A stretch of 64,000 nucleotides of DNA from CBFDBF01 sp050304615. Its GTDB lineage: Bacteria; Pseudomonadota; Gammaproteobacteria; Chromatiales; Chromatiaceae. The translations under genes and the position numbers were made by a program. Within the stretch, counting starts at the first letter, position 1; each line of letters opens with the position of its first letter. A model generated the notes under the pieces. It was not told the origin of the DNA. It ran no database searches and saw only the letters and a program-made list of their open reading frames with translations. The DNA lies in NCBI GenBank assembly GCA_050304615.1, contig JBNLDW010000011.1:434001-498000 (forward strand). Reading direction: 5' to 3'. Positions 7,962-15,992 of this stretch are shown here, in pieces.

Positions 7962-8189
7962 ATGTTGGCCTGGATAGATGGATTGTCGCTGCCAGTGTTA
8001 CTGCTGGCGGCAATACTATTGGGGTTGGCGCCATTCCACCCGGAGCCGCACCTGGTAGAGAAGTTGCGTATGCTGAGCAACGGCACCCTTACCAGACCGC
8101 TCGATATATTTGACCTGCTTATGCACGCAGCCCCCAGCCTGTTACTGGTCATAAAACTGATTCGGATGTGGTGGTTCAGCACTGGTTGA
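7962..8189 (+). CDS. Small conserved membrane protein
   Basis: A 75-residue protein from ATG 7962, preceded by a G-rich Shine-Dalgarno-like stretch about 8 bases upstream. In-frame starts at 7923 (GTG), 7929 and 7938 would add up to 13 residues without clear ribosome-binding sites. Two hydrophobic stretches (SLPVLLLAAILLGLAPF and the helix near LLLVIKLI) flank an amphipathic HPEPHLVEKLRML segment. It matches my recollection of a conserved gammaproteobacterial family of 70-90 aa, often loosely labelled RND transporter, with a shared RP(L/I)DIFDLLMH signature. The function is unknown; it ends 8 bases from the convergent trmB. Confidence 0.6.
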   Translation: MLAWIDGLSLPVLLLAAILLGLAPFHPEPHLVEKLRMLSNGTLTRPLDIFDLLMHAAPSLLLVIKLIRMWWFSTG

Positions 8190-8197
8190 GCAAAGGC

Positions 8198-8893
8198 CTA
8201 AGGATGGCGGCGGAAGATTAGGTCCCAGACCCCATGTCCAAGACGCTTGCCGCGTTGCTCAAACTTGGTCAATGGGCGCTCCTCAGGGCGTGGCGCAAAA
8301 TTGCCCGGGCCTGAGCAGTTGCTGAAATCTCCTGCAGCGGCGGTCAGTAGCTGCATCATCTGTAGCGCATAATCCTCCCAATCAGTAGCGGCGTGGAAGA
8401 TCCCTCCGGGGTGGAGCATGCGGGCCAGCTCGGTGATGAAGGCAGCCTGTACGATACGTCTCTTGTGGTGTCTCTTTTTGTGCCACGGGTCGGGGAAAAA
8501 GAGATAGACCCCAGCCAGACTATCGGCTGCAATCCCCTGGGTGATCACCTCTATGGCATCGTGACATATCACCCTGATGTTGGTTATGCCCAGCTCCTCT
8601 ATCCGTAGCAGCAGATGGCCGACACCGGGGCGGTGCACTTCTATGCCGAGGTAGTTGTTGTCTCGATTTGCTGCAGCTAACTGCAGCAAGGCCTCACCAT
8701 TGCCGCAGCCTATCTCCAGGTAGGTGGGATTAGAATTCCCAAACAGGGTGTGAAGATCGAGCTGCTGGCCAGAGAACTCTATCCCGAACAGTGGCCACAG
8801 AGAGTCGAAGGCGTGCTGCTGTCCAGGGGTCATCCGCCCCTGGCGTAACACATAACTGCGGATGGGGCGGTGCTGTATGTCTCTCTGTGGCAT
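8198..8893 (-). CDS. trmB: tRNA (guanine-N7)-methyltransferase
   Basis: A 231-residue SAM-dependent methyltransferase that makes m7G46 in the variable loop of many tRNAs. It shows the basic N-terminus (RPIRSYVLRQGRMT), SAM-binding motif I (YLEIGCGNGEALLQLA), the acidic GIEVHRPGVGHLL strand, the catalytic PDPWHKKRHHKRR motif and the TDWEDYA segment near the C-terminus. All are canonical for TrmB and the length is normal. It lies 53 bases downstream of thiG in the same direction, with a small hairpin between. Confidence 0.95.
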   Translation of the reverse strand: MPQRDIQHRPIRSYVLRQGRMTPGQQHAFDSLWPLFGIEFSGQQLDLHTLFGNSNPTYLEIGCGNGEALLQLAAANRDNNYLGIEVHRPGVGHLLLRIEELGITNIRVICHDAIEVITQGIAADSLAGVYLFFPDPWHKKRHHKRRIVQAAFITELARMLHPGGIFHAATDWEDYALQMMQLLTAAAGDFSNCSGPGNFAPRPEERPLTKFEQRGKRLGHGVWDLIFRRHP

Positions 8894-8911
8894 GGGAACT
8901 ATTTCGCTTCA

Positions 8912-8928
8912 CCCCGCCATATGCGGGG
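8912..8928. other. Small hairpin between thiG and trmB
   Basis: CCCCGC/GCGGGG with a 5-base loop lies between the thiG stop and the trmB start. No T-run follows on the minus strand, so it is more likely an mRNA-processing or attenuating structure than a full terminator. Confidence 0.35.
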
Positions 8929-8946
8929 AACATAGTAGCGGTCTGT

Positions 8947-9738
8947 CTAAAAGAACATCCCATCCAGTGGTGAAGAGGCAGAGGCGAACCGTTTAGCCGG
9001 CATCCGCCCAGCAAGAAATGCCTCGCGGCCGGCCTCTATAGCCTTTCTCATGGCAGAGGCCATCATTACCGGATTTTTGGCGGCGGCAATAGCAGTGTTC
9101 ATCAATACGCCATCACACCCCAACTCCATGGCGACAGCGGCATCGGACGCGGTGCCCACACCTGCATCCACCAGGATAGGGACGTTGGCGTTCTCCACTA
9201 TGGTGAGGATATTGAGTTTGTTGCGAATGCCCAGCCCTGAGCCTATAGGTGCGGCCAGTGGCATAACGGCAATGCACCCAATTTGTTCCAGTTCACGTGC
9301 CACAATCGGGTCATCATTGGTATAGACCATCACATCAAAGCCATCCGCAATCAGCTCTTGGGCTGCGGCGATGGTCTGCATGACGTCAGGGAACAGGGTC
9401 TTGTCATCGCCCAGCACCTCCAATTTGACCAGATTGTGACCATCCAGCAATTCACGCGCCAGCTTGCAGGTGCGTACTGCAGTCTTGACGTCATAGCAGC
9501 CGGCAGTATTGGGGAGAATGGTGTATTTGCTGCTAGGCAGGATATCCAGGATATTGGGCTCCTCTTTGGATTGCCCAATATTGGTGCGGCGCACTGCAAC
9601 AGTAACGATCTCGGCGCCACTGGCGGTAATGGCCTCGCCGGTCTCTTCCATATCCTTGTATTTGCCGGTGCCGACCAGCAGGCGCGAATTGTATTCCCGG
9701 CCGGCGATTGTGAAGGTGTCTTGACCCTGATTTGACAT
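8947..9738 (-). CDS. thiG: Thiazole synthase
   Basis: A 263-residue TIM-barrel enzyme that builds the thiazole phosphate of thiamine from deoxyxylulose 5-phosphate, dehydroglycine and ThiS-thiocarboxylate. Visible signatures are the N-terminal GREYNSRLLVGTGKY, the imine-forming Lys105 in HNLVKLEVLGD, and phosphate-binding glycine motifs late in the barrel (DAGVGTASDAA and GCDGVLMNTAIA). It follows thiS by 21 bases, so sulfur carrier and synthase are co-expressed. The other thi genes are not in the window. Confidence 0.96.
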   Translation of the reverse strand: MSNQGQDTFTIAGREYNSRLLVGTGKYKDMEETGEAITASGAEIVTVAVRRTNIGQSKEEPNILDILPSSKYTILPNTAGCYDVKTAVRTCKLARELLDGHNLVKLEVLGDDKTLFPDVMQTIAAAQELIADGFDVMVYTNDDPIVARELEQIGCIAVMPLAAPIGSGLGIRNKLNILTIVENANVPILVDAGVGTASDAAVAMELGCDGVLMNTAIAAAKNPVMMASAMRKAIEAGREAFLAGRMPAKRFASASSPLDGMFF

Positions 9739-9759
9739 GGTATTTTAGCCCTATATTGT

Positions 9760-9960
9760 TTAGCCTCCACCAATAGCCTGTACGATCTCTACCCGATCGC
9801 CGGGCTGTAGGTGGTGTTGATCAAAGGTGCTGCGAGGGATTAGTTCGGCATTGACCTCTATCGCAAAGCGACTCGCGCCAAGCTCCAATTGCTGGATCAG
9901 CTCAGTCATGCTGAGGTCTGTTGTTACTTGCCTCTCCTCTCCGTTGATGTAGATCTGCAT
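9760..9960 (-). CDS. thiS: Sulfur carrier protein ThiS
   Basis: A 66-residue ubiquitin-fold protein ending in the essential Gly-Gly (QAIGGG), which is adenylated by ThiF and converted to a thiocarboxylate that donates sulfur to ThiG. The body (IYINGEERQVTTDLSMTELI and PGDRVEIV) is typical. It is the first gene of a thiS-thiG unit, divergent from the acyl-CoA ligase. I saw no TPP riboswitch motif in the 137-base leader. Confidence 0.93.
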   Translation of the reverse strand: MQIYINGEERQVTTDLSMTELIQQLELGASRFAIEVNAELIPRSTFDQHHLQPGDRVEIVQAIGGG

Positions 9961-10097
9961 AGTTGGTCAAAAAGCCCTTAACAGATGGGTGAAATAATTC
10001 TACACTAAACTGTCCCCTGAATAACAAACTATTAGATCTGAGGCCGGTGTAGTTGGCCGCCAGGTGAATAGCATAAAACCATGTAGAGGATACTGTT

Positions 10098-11915
10098 TTG
10101 AGCGTCAGCTGGAATGAAGACCTTATCTCACTGGAGGATGCTAAAACCCTGGATGGTCTATTTCTGCAACGGCTGCGTCGCTCAGGTGAGCGTGAGGCCT
10201 ATCGCAGCTATGATCGTGTCAGTGAATCCTGGAAGAGCTACAGCTGGCGGCAGATGGCGGAGCAGATCGCTAGGTGGCGGCAGGCGCTGTCCGGGGAGCA
10301 GCTGAGCAGGGGCGATCGGGTGGCTATCCAGCTGCGCAATTCACCGGAGTGGGTGATGCTTGATCAGGCCTGCCTTGGTCTCGGTTTGGTGCTGGTACCA
10401 CTCTATACCGATGATGGCCCGGATAACATTGCCTATATCCTGGATGATGCCGAGGTCAAGTTGCTGTTGGTACAAGATGGTGGACGCTGGAGACGGTTGG
10501 CGCCAGAGGTGGAAGGAAATACAGTTCTGCAGCGTGTTCTGTTGCTCAATCCTGGCGCGGATACGGATGATCTGGTTCGGGACGACGAGCGGCTACGGAT
10601 GGTGGTCGACTGGTTGCCTGCTGAGGGGAGCGAACTGCAGCGTAGAGCTGATAGTGATCCGCACGCATTGGCCTCTATCATCTATACTTCGGGAACCACA
10701 GGGAGACCCAAAGGGGTGATGCTGAGTCACCACAATATGCTCTCGGTGGCGCATGCTGGGGTTACCGTCATCGATTGTTACCAGGAGGATATGTTCCTCT
10801 CTTTTCTGCCCCTATCCCACACCCTGGAGCGTACCGCTGGCTACTATCTACCTATGATGACTGGGTCAACAGTTGCTTTTGCCCGCTCTGTAGCGCAGTT
10901 GGCGGACGATATGCTGGTGATACAGCCAACCGCAATGATTGTGGTTCCACGCATCTTCGAGCGTATCTACGAGCGTATCAAGGTGCAGATGCAGGATCGT
11001 CCGGCGGCTGCCCGCTGGTTGTTTAATCTGGCCGTAGCGGTCGGTTGGCGGCGGTTTCTGCGGCAGCAGGGGAGAGGGGGATGGCGGCCTTCGGTTCTCG
11101 CTTGGCCTCTGCTGGAGCGGCTAGTGGCCAGCAAGATCATCTCTAGACTGGGCGGGCGACTACGTTTAGCTGTTAGCGGTGGGGCCCCACTGGCCCCAGA
11201 GATTGCCCGGACGTTTATTAGTCTTGGTCTACCGATAGTTCAGGGTTATGGCTTGACTGAGACAAGTCCGGTCATCAGCGTAAATCCACTGAATGATAAT
11301 GATCCGAATAGCGTTGGTGTTCCACTGCGTGGCATTAAGGTCAAGATTGGCGCAGATGACGAACTGCTGGTAAAGAGTCCGGGGGTGATGCTGGGCTACT
11401 GGAATAACCATGCTGCCACAGCCCGGACGATTGATTCAGATGGCTGGCTGCATACTGGAGATCAGGCGAAAATAGAAAACGAGCATATCTACATTACCGG
11501 TCGACTCAAGGATATACTGGTACTCTCCAATGGCGAGAAAATTTCCCCATTAGACATGGAGTTGGCCATACAGCTGGATCCACTGTTTGAACAGGTCATG
11601 GTGGTTGGTGAGGGGCGACCTCACCTCAGCGCCTTGGTGGTGTTGAATGCCGATTTTTGGCCTGGTCTGGCGCAGGATGCTGGCCTCAATCCACTTGACC
11701 CGGAGGCCCTTGCAGACCCCAGGCTGATAAGCGCAGTGCTGGCCCGTATTAAGGCAGCCATTCACGACTTTCCAGGTTATGCCAAGATTCGCAAGGTCGC
11801 CCTGCTACTGGAGCCATGGACGGTAGATAATGGCCTATTGACTCCAACACTCAAGGCCAAACGCCTCAAAATCATGGAGCGCTACGCGGAGCAGATCAAT
11901 GCCATATACGGATAA
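10098..11915 (+). CDS. Long-chain acyl-CoA synthetase / AMP-forming ligase
   Basis: A 605-residue ANL-superfamily adenylating enzyme. The P-loop-like motif SIIYTSGTTGRPKGVM (about residues 193-208), the GYGLTETSP motif, the DGWLHTGDQA motif and the late ITGRLKDILVLSNGEKISP hinge place it with long-chain fatty-acid-CoA ligases of the FadD15/FAA type, which activate a carboxylate with ATP and then transfer it to CoA at the membrane. The catalytic C-terminal lysine fits LKAKRLKIMER. Start TTG 10098 is chosen because GAGGA lies 7 bases upstream and the first residues (SVSWNEDLISLEDA) are conserved-looking. Single gene; the natural substrate cannot be read from sequence. Confidence 0.85.
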   Translation: MSVSWNEDLISLEDAKTLDGLFLQRLRRSGEREAYRSYDRVSESWKSYSWRQMAEQIARWRQALSGEQLSRGDRVAIQLRNSPEWVMLDQACLGLGLVLVPLYTDDGPDNIAYILDDAEVKLLLVQDGGRWRRLAPEVEGNTVLQRVLLLNPGADTDDLVRDDERLRMVVDWLPAEGSELQRRADSDPHALASIIYTSGTTGRPKGVMLSHHNMLSVAHAGVTVIDCYQEDMFLSFLPLSHTLERTAGYYLPMMTGSTVAFARSVAQLADDMLVIQPTAMIVVPRIFERIYERIKVQMQDRPAAARWLFNLAVAVGWRRFLRQQGRGGWRPSVLAWPLLERLVASKIISRLGGRLRLAVSGGAPLAPEIARTFISLGLPIVQGYGLTETSPVISVNPLNDNDPNSVGVPLRGIKVKIGADDELLVKSPGVMLGYWNNHAATARTIDSDGWLHTGDQAKIENEHIYITGRLKDILVLSNGEKISPLDMELAIQLDPLFEQVMVVGEGRPHLSALVVLNADFWPGLAQDAGLNPLDPEALADPRLISAVLARIKAAIHDFPGYAKIRKVALLLEPWTVDNGLLTPTLKAKRLKIMERYAEQINAIYG

Positions 11916-12058
11916 TTATGGATCGCGTGTTAATCCGATCGGATCTTAGGTAAGCCATGTTATTCCGTGCTATCTTATTACTCCAAATCTACGGATGGTT
12001 AATACATGCTCCATGCAAGTTGTCCGTCGGCTGCTTAACTTAAACATTGAGTACAAGG

Positions 12059-13324
12059 ATGATAAACAAAACAGTTCGCCACATTGCACTAACCATGGTT
12101 GCGCTCGCTGCTACGGCTACTGTGAACGCCGGAGATATGGCTAGCAGGCTGTTTGGCGATCACCAGCAGTTGGTTTATCAGATTCGCATGATTGATAAGC
12201 GCTCTGGAGACAAGTCCAGTATTGGGTCAGGTTTTATGGTCAGCGCCAAGGGCCATATCGCAACAAATTTTCATGTTGTCTCTTCATACATCCATAAGCC
12301 GGAAGAGTTTCGGCTTGAATATGTCGCCCATGACGGTACTGTTGGCCCGTTGACGCTGGCTGGCTTTGATGTAATTCATGATCTGGCTATTGTCCAGAGA
12401 GCAGGGTCATCTACGGATTATTTCAAATTACGCACGGCAGAACTGCGGAAGGGAGATCGTATTTACTCTATGGGAAATCCGCAAGATCTTGGAATGACCA
12501 TTATTGAGGGTAATTACAACGGCCTGATAAAAACATCCCGTTACCGTAAAATCCTGTTTTCCGGCTCTTTGAATCCTGGCATGAGTGGCGGGCCAGCGGT
12601 GGATAGCAATGGCCTAATAATCGGGTTGAATGTCTCCAAAGGGGGGGAGCAGTTGAGCTTTCTGGTGCCGGCGACCTACCTTGAAGCGTTGCTTGATGAT
12701 GTGCGCAGTGACCGCCAGGGGGATGATTATAAGTTGATAATTCAAGAGGCCTTGTTGGCTGATCAGGATGCCTTCTACGGCCCCCTGTTACAGCGGCAAT
12801 GGGCTCAGGAGCCGTTGGCAGAGGTAATGTTGCCGTCAAAATTAGACGCATCGCTTAAGTGTTGGGGGCATACGTTGGATGATGAAGACATACTATATGA
12901 GAGTGTGCGTCAGCATTGTCAATCACAGGATGTAATCTACCTGGATGAGGAGTTTATGGCGGGCTCATTTAGCTATGATTACGAGTGGATGGCGGCTGAT
13001 TCACTGAATCGTTTTCAATTTTACAATCTCATGGAGACTCGCTATACCCATAAGCGCCTGGGTAACTCCTATAGTAAGGAAGACTCTACCAACTTCCGTT
13101 GTCACACGGATTTTGTTGCGATTGATGAGCGTCCATGGAGGGTCTCTGCATGTACTCGCGGCTATCGTGATTATGCTGGATTGTATGATGTGGTGCTATT
13201 GCTGGCTGCGGTTCAGGAGAATGACCGGGGGCTTGTGATTCGTATTGGCGCCGCTGGGATAAGTCAGAGCAATGCGCTTGGGTTACTAAAGAAATTTACA
13301 GAATCAATATCATGGATCAATTAA
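12059..13324 (+). CDS. Secreted trypsin-like serine protease
   Basis: A 421-residue exported protein. A Sec signal peptide (about 1-24, VNAGD) is followed by a chymotrypsin-fold domain with triad His72 (ATNFHVVSS), Asp108 (VIHDLAIVQ) and Ser176 (NPGMSGGPA). The C-terminal half (about 215-421) is not recognised: it contains four cysteines and no PDZ domain, so this is not a DegP/DegS orthologue. The start could be ATG 12059 or TTG 12047; neither has a strong Shine-Dalgarno, and ATG gives the cleaner signal peptide. The gene overlaps the FHA-domain membrane gene by 13 bases, so the two are probably co-translated and functionally linked. Confidence 0.75.
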   Translation: MINKTVRHIALTMVALAATATVNAGDMASRLFGDHQQLVYQIRMIDKRSGDKSSIGSGFMVSAKGHIATNFHVVSSYIHKPEEFRLEYVAHDGTVGPLTLAGFDVIHDLAIVQRAGSSTDYFKLRTAELRKGDRIYSMGNPQDLGMTIIEGNYNGLIKTSRYRKILFSGSLNPGMSGGPAVDSNGLIIGLNVSKGGEQLSFLVPATYLEALLDDVRSDRQGDDYKLIIQEALLADQDAFYGPLLQRQWAQEPLAEVMLPSKLDASLKCWGHTLDDEDILYESVRQHCQSQDVIYLDEEFMAGSFSYDYEWMAADSLNRFQFYNLMETRYTHKRLGNSYSKEDSTNFRCHTDFVAIDERPWRVSACTRGYRDYAGLYDVVLLLAAVQENDRGLVIRIGAAGISQSNALGLLKKFTESISWIN

Positions 13325-14268
13325 TAATACAGTTGGGTGATAAGCCTGGGCGTATGGCGGAGTTTGCCAGAAGTTCTGCTGATGTCCTGAAGGTCGGAAG
13401 GGGCTTTACTAACGATGTGGTTATTACAGATCTCTATGTGGATTCAGAGCAGATCGTCTTTTTTCATTCGGCAGATGGCTGGATGGTCAAGGTGGTGGGC
13501 ACAACCAATCCAACCCTGCTTAATGGCGATGCTATAGATCGTGAGGGGAGCATGATCAGGTCTGGCGACAGAGTGACGGTTGGTAGGACTCAACTGCGGG
13601 TATATACCGGTGATCATGAGGTTGAGCCAACCCACCAGATGATGCTCTCATCCTGGCTTGGGTATGGCCGTGCGCACCCCCTGTTCGCAAGTTTGATGAT
13701 GGTTTTTGCCCTTGCTGCAGTGTTGTTTATCTCTTACCAGGAACGCTCAACAAAATTGGTGTGGAACCCGCTGTTTCTGGAGGCATTATACGCAGGGCTG
13801 GTGATTTTGTTTTGGGCTGGTATCTGGGCGCTTGTGGGCAGACTATTGCGCCATCAGCCAAATTTTACCGCCCAACTGAGCCTTACTGCCTTGGTGACCG
13901 GTGTGGCCACACTTGTCACTCCTATAGGTGGCTATGTGGAATATGCGGCCAATAGCCTGCTGCTGGGAGATATCTCTACGCGGTTGATTATGCTGCTAAC
14001 CATGACCGCGATGTTTCGCGCCAATCTTATGTTTGCAACCAATCTAAAGCGCTATACACGTATTGCCTTTATTGCGTCTATGGGGATGCTGCTTATATCG
14101 TATGCCACGATGAAGTTTGGTAAGGATGAATTTGACTATCAACCTGAGTATTCGGCAGTACTTAAGCCCCCATTTGCCCATCTCTCTGCTGATCGTGAAA
14201 TACAGCTTTTTCAAGACACATTCAAGCTGGAATTTGACGAAGTTGATCTGTTGGCAAAAGAGAAGTAA
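13312..14268 (+). CDS. FHA-domain polytopic membrane protein
   Basis: A 318-residue protein. The N-terminal cytoplasmic part (about 25-105) has the forkhead-associated pattern: VGRGFTNDVVI for the first phosphothreonine-binding loop, a shortened middle, TLLNGDAI, then GDRVTVGRTQLRV. Canonical residues appear only partly preserved, so phosphopeptide binding is plausible, not certain. Five hydrophobic stretches follow between about 125 and 270, then a hydrophilic tail (FGKDEFDYQPEYS... to FDEVDLLAKEK). It overlaps the upstream secreted protease by 13 bases. The pair suggests a membrane module coupling a cytoplasmic phospho-signal to a periplasmic protease; no kinase gene is adjacent. Confidence 0.65.
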   Translation: MDQLIIQLGDKPGRMAEFARSSADVLKVGRGFTNDVVITDLYVDSEQIVFFHSADGWMVKVVGTTNPTLLNGDAIDREGSMIRSGDRVTVGRTQLRVYTGDHEVEPTHQMMLSSWLGYGRAHPLFASLMMVFALAAVLFISYQERSTKLVWNPLFLEALYAGLVILFWAGIWALVGRLLRHQPNFTAQLSLTALVTGVATLVTPIGGYVEYAANSLLLGDISTRLIMLLTMTAMFRANLMFATNLKRYTRIAFIASMGMLLISYATMKFGKDEFDYQPEYSAVLKPPFAHLSADREIQLFQDTFKLEFDEVDLLAKEK

Positions 14269-14350
14269 TGCAAGATTTCGCATTATAGAGAGAGGTATGG
14301 GCTGGTTAAATTCGGCTATTTTGTGCTATCTTTTCACCTCAGCAAACAAG

Positions 14351-14424
14351 GCGGGTATCGTATATCGGTATTACCCCGGCTTCCCAAGCCTGTGAGGCGG
14401 GTTCGACTCCCGCTACCCGCTCCA
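14351..14424 (+). tRNA. tRNA-Gly (anticodon CCC)
   Basis: A 74-base cloverleaf with encoded CCA. The acceptor stem is GCGGGTA/TACCCGC with discriminator T, the T-arm is CGGGTTCGACTCCCG, and the anticodon loop is TTCCCAA. The anticodon stem has one C-U mismatch and the D-stem is short (3 firm pairs), but acceptor and T-arms are perfect. It reads GGG glycine codons. Confidence 0.9.
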
Positions 14425-14445
14425 ATCATCTGAACAACAGCATAC

Positions 14446-14486
14446 ATCTGGCAATTTAGGAGAGATAGGCGTTACGCCAGATTTTT
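14446..14486 (+). terminator. Probable terminator after tRNA-Gly
   Basis: ATCTGGC (14446-14452) pairs with GCCAGAT (14476-14482), followed by a T-run to 14486; a nested GGCG/CGCC hairpin sits inside the loop. It also abuts the stop of the convergent minus-strand operon. Confidence 0.5.
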
Positions 14487-15191
14487 CTAATTGAAGATCC
14501 CGCTCATTAGCAGTAGCTGGCCCCCAAATACTACCAAAATGATCCCGCTTATAATTCGCAACAGACCAGTGTAGCGTGGAATTTCGGCGCGTATATTCTC
14601 GGACAGCCAGCCAGTTGCCCCGCCTATGTAGTAGAGTGGTGAGGCGGATGTGCCGATACCGAACATTAACGCCAGCAGGCAGCCAGTCGTAAATGAGCCG
14701 GCAGCGGCGGCATAAAACAGTACGGCAGATAACGGCAGACAAGGCACCATGCTGGTGGAAAGCCCCAGGGTAATCATATGGAGCCAGGTGCGTTGTACCG
14801 GTGCCTGTACTTGATCTGTGTGCCTCCTGCAGGTGGTGGTCTTGGGTCGGTATATTACGGTGGCGCCGATCAGTAAAACCAGTCCGCCAGCCAGACCAAT
14901 GAGCCAGTTCGAATCGATATACTCCAGGGCAACACTCCCTAACCAGCCAGAAAGTCCGCCCAATAAGGTATACGCAGCTATCCTTGAGAGCATGAATATA
15001 AGGGTGGCATCAAACCCTCGCTGGAACCCGCCCTGGGTGCCGAAGATATAGGGGCCGATCAAGGGGATACAGGAGAAGTTGCACCAGGTCAGGCCGTAGA
15101 ACCCGCCCATTACCAACATACCGATATAGATATTTTCAAAGCCCTGCAACACATCTAGATGTGCCTGTAGCATCGGGGTGTCGGCTAGCAT
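14487..15191 (-). CDS. DsbD_2/TauE-like transmembrane protein, last gene of the reductase operon
   Basis: A 234-residue six- or seven-helix membrane protein of the SafE/UreH/DsbD_2 group. Conserved-position cysteines sit in the first helix pair (LTWCNFSCIPLIGP) and in the fourth segment (STSMVPCLPLSA), the arrangement of CcdA/DsbD-type transmembrane thiol carriers. It may move electrons or a small ligand across the inner membrane. It overlaps the activase gene by 7 bases, so it is translationally coupled to the reductase operon. The name sulfite exporter is a family label and should not be taken as a function. Confidence 0.7.
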   Translation of the reverse strand: MLADTPMLQAHLDVLQGFENIYIGMLVMGGFYGLTWCNFSCIPLIGPYIFGTQGGFQRGFDATLIFMLSRIAAYTLLGGLSGWLGSVALEYIDSNWLIGLAGGLVLLIGATVIYRPKTTTCRRHTDQVQAPVQRTWLHMITLGLSTSMVPCLPLSAVLFYAAAAGSFTTGCLLALMFGIGTSASPLYYIGGATGWLSENIRAEIPRYTGLLRIISGIILVVFGGQLLLMSGIFN

Positions 15192-15991
15192 GCTTTACCC
15201 TGCCGATACTCATCCCTGGCTATCAACGCGGCGCCTACTGCGGTAGTGACCTGGGGTACGCCGGGTGGCACATAGACATCGGTGGCCAGTTCGTCCTCCA
15301 TTGCCTTGATCAAGCCGCCATTCAAGGCTGGCCCACCGTCAAAGAACACCTGGTCTACTATGCCCACCCGTTTGGCCATGCGACTAAGCCTTTTGGCGAT
15401 AGAGTAGTGTGCTCCGGCGACAACCTCGCTCTTCAATTTTTTTCTTGCGACCAGTGAGATGATCTCTGACTCTGCAAACACTGCGCAGGTGGAGTTGATC
15501 CGGATAGGCACCTCGGCCTCCAGCGCGATCTCTCCTAGATCGGTCACATTAAGTTCCAGGATGCGGGCCATGGTCTCCAGAAAGCGGCCCGTGCCTGCGG
15601 CGCATTTATCGTTCATGGCGAAATTCTTGGTGACTCCCTGATCATCTATGGCGATCACCTTACTGTCTTGGCCACCAAGGTTGATGATAGTGCGAACCTG
15701 GAGGCCGGCCTGTTCCCCGTACCATAGCGCCCCCTTCACATTGGCACTGATCTCGCTGATGTTACCGCTGGCAAATTTGACCAGGCGGCGTCCATATCCG
15801 GTGGATGTGACACTCTTGATCTGTTCAAACTCAAGGGTTAACTGCTGTAGCAGAGCGTCCAGTGCCTCCCGGGCGGTCTCTTCGCAGTGAACCCCGGTGG
15901 GCACCACTCTATGACCAATGATCTTTTCATTGTCGACTACTGCCACCTTGGTGGTGGCCGAGCCGATGTCGATACCAACGTAATAACTCAT
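15185..15991 (-). CDS. ATP-dependent activase of the HgdC/BadF family (probable DCCR)
   Basis: A 268-residue ASKHA-fold activator. It has the phosphate-1 motif GIDIGSATTKVAVVD, the NLGGQDSK segment, and the two cysteines that in homodimers ligate a single [4Fe-4S] cluster at the interface: Cys130 in NDKCAAGTGRFLE and Cys169 in INSTCAVFAESE. Family members hydrolyse ATP to inject one low-potential electron into a 2-hydroxyacyl-CoA dehydratase, benzoyl-CoA reductase or double-cubane-cluster protein. It starts 1 base after the dehydratase-family gene, so the two are a matched pair. Short length and lack of fused domains fit HgdC/DCCR rather than long BadF-type fusions. Confidence 0.88.
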   Translation of the reverse strand: MSYYVGIDIGSATTKVAVVDNEKIIGHRVVPTGVHCEETAREALDALLQQLTLEFEQIKSVTSTGYGRRLVKFASGNISEISANVKGALWYGEQAGLQVRTIINLGGQDSKVIAIDDQGVTKNFAMNDKCAAGTGRFLETMARILELNVTDLGEIALEAEVPIRINSTCAVFAESEIISLVARKKLKSEVVAGAHYSIAKRLSRMAKRVGIVDQVFFDGGPALNGGLIKAMEDELATDVYVPPGVPQVTTAVGAALIARDEYRQGKAC

Positions 15992-15992
15992 A

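Noticed and set aside
9961..10097. TPP riboswitch in the thiS leader
   Set aside because: No CTGAGA/ACCC/GAACCTGA core is visible on the minus strand, and the leader is short.
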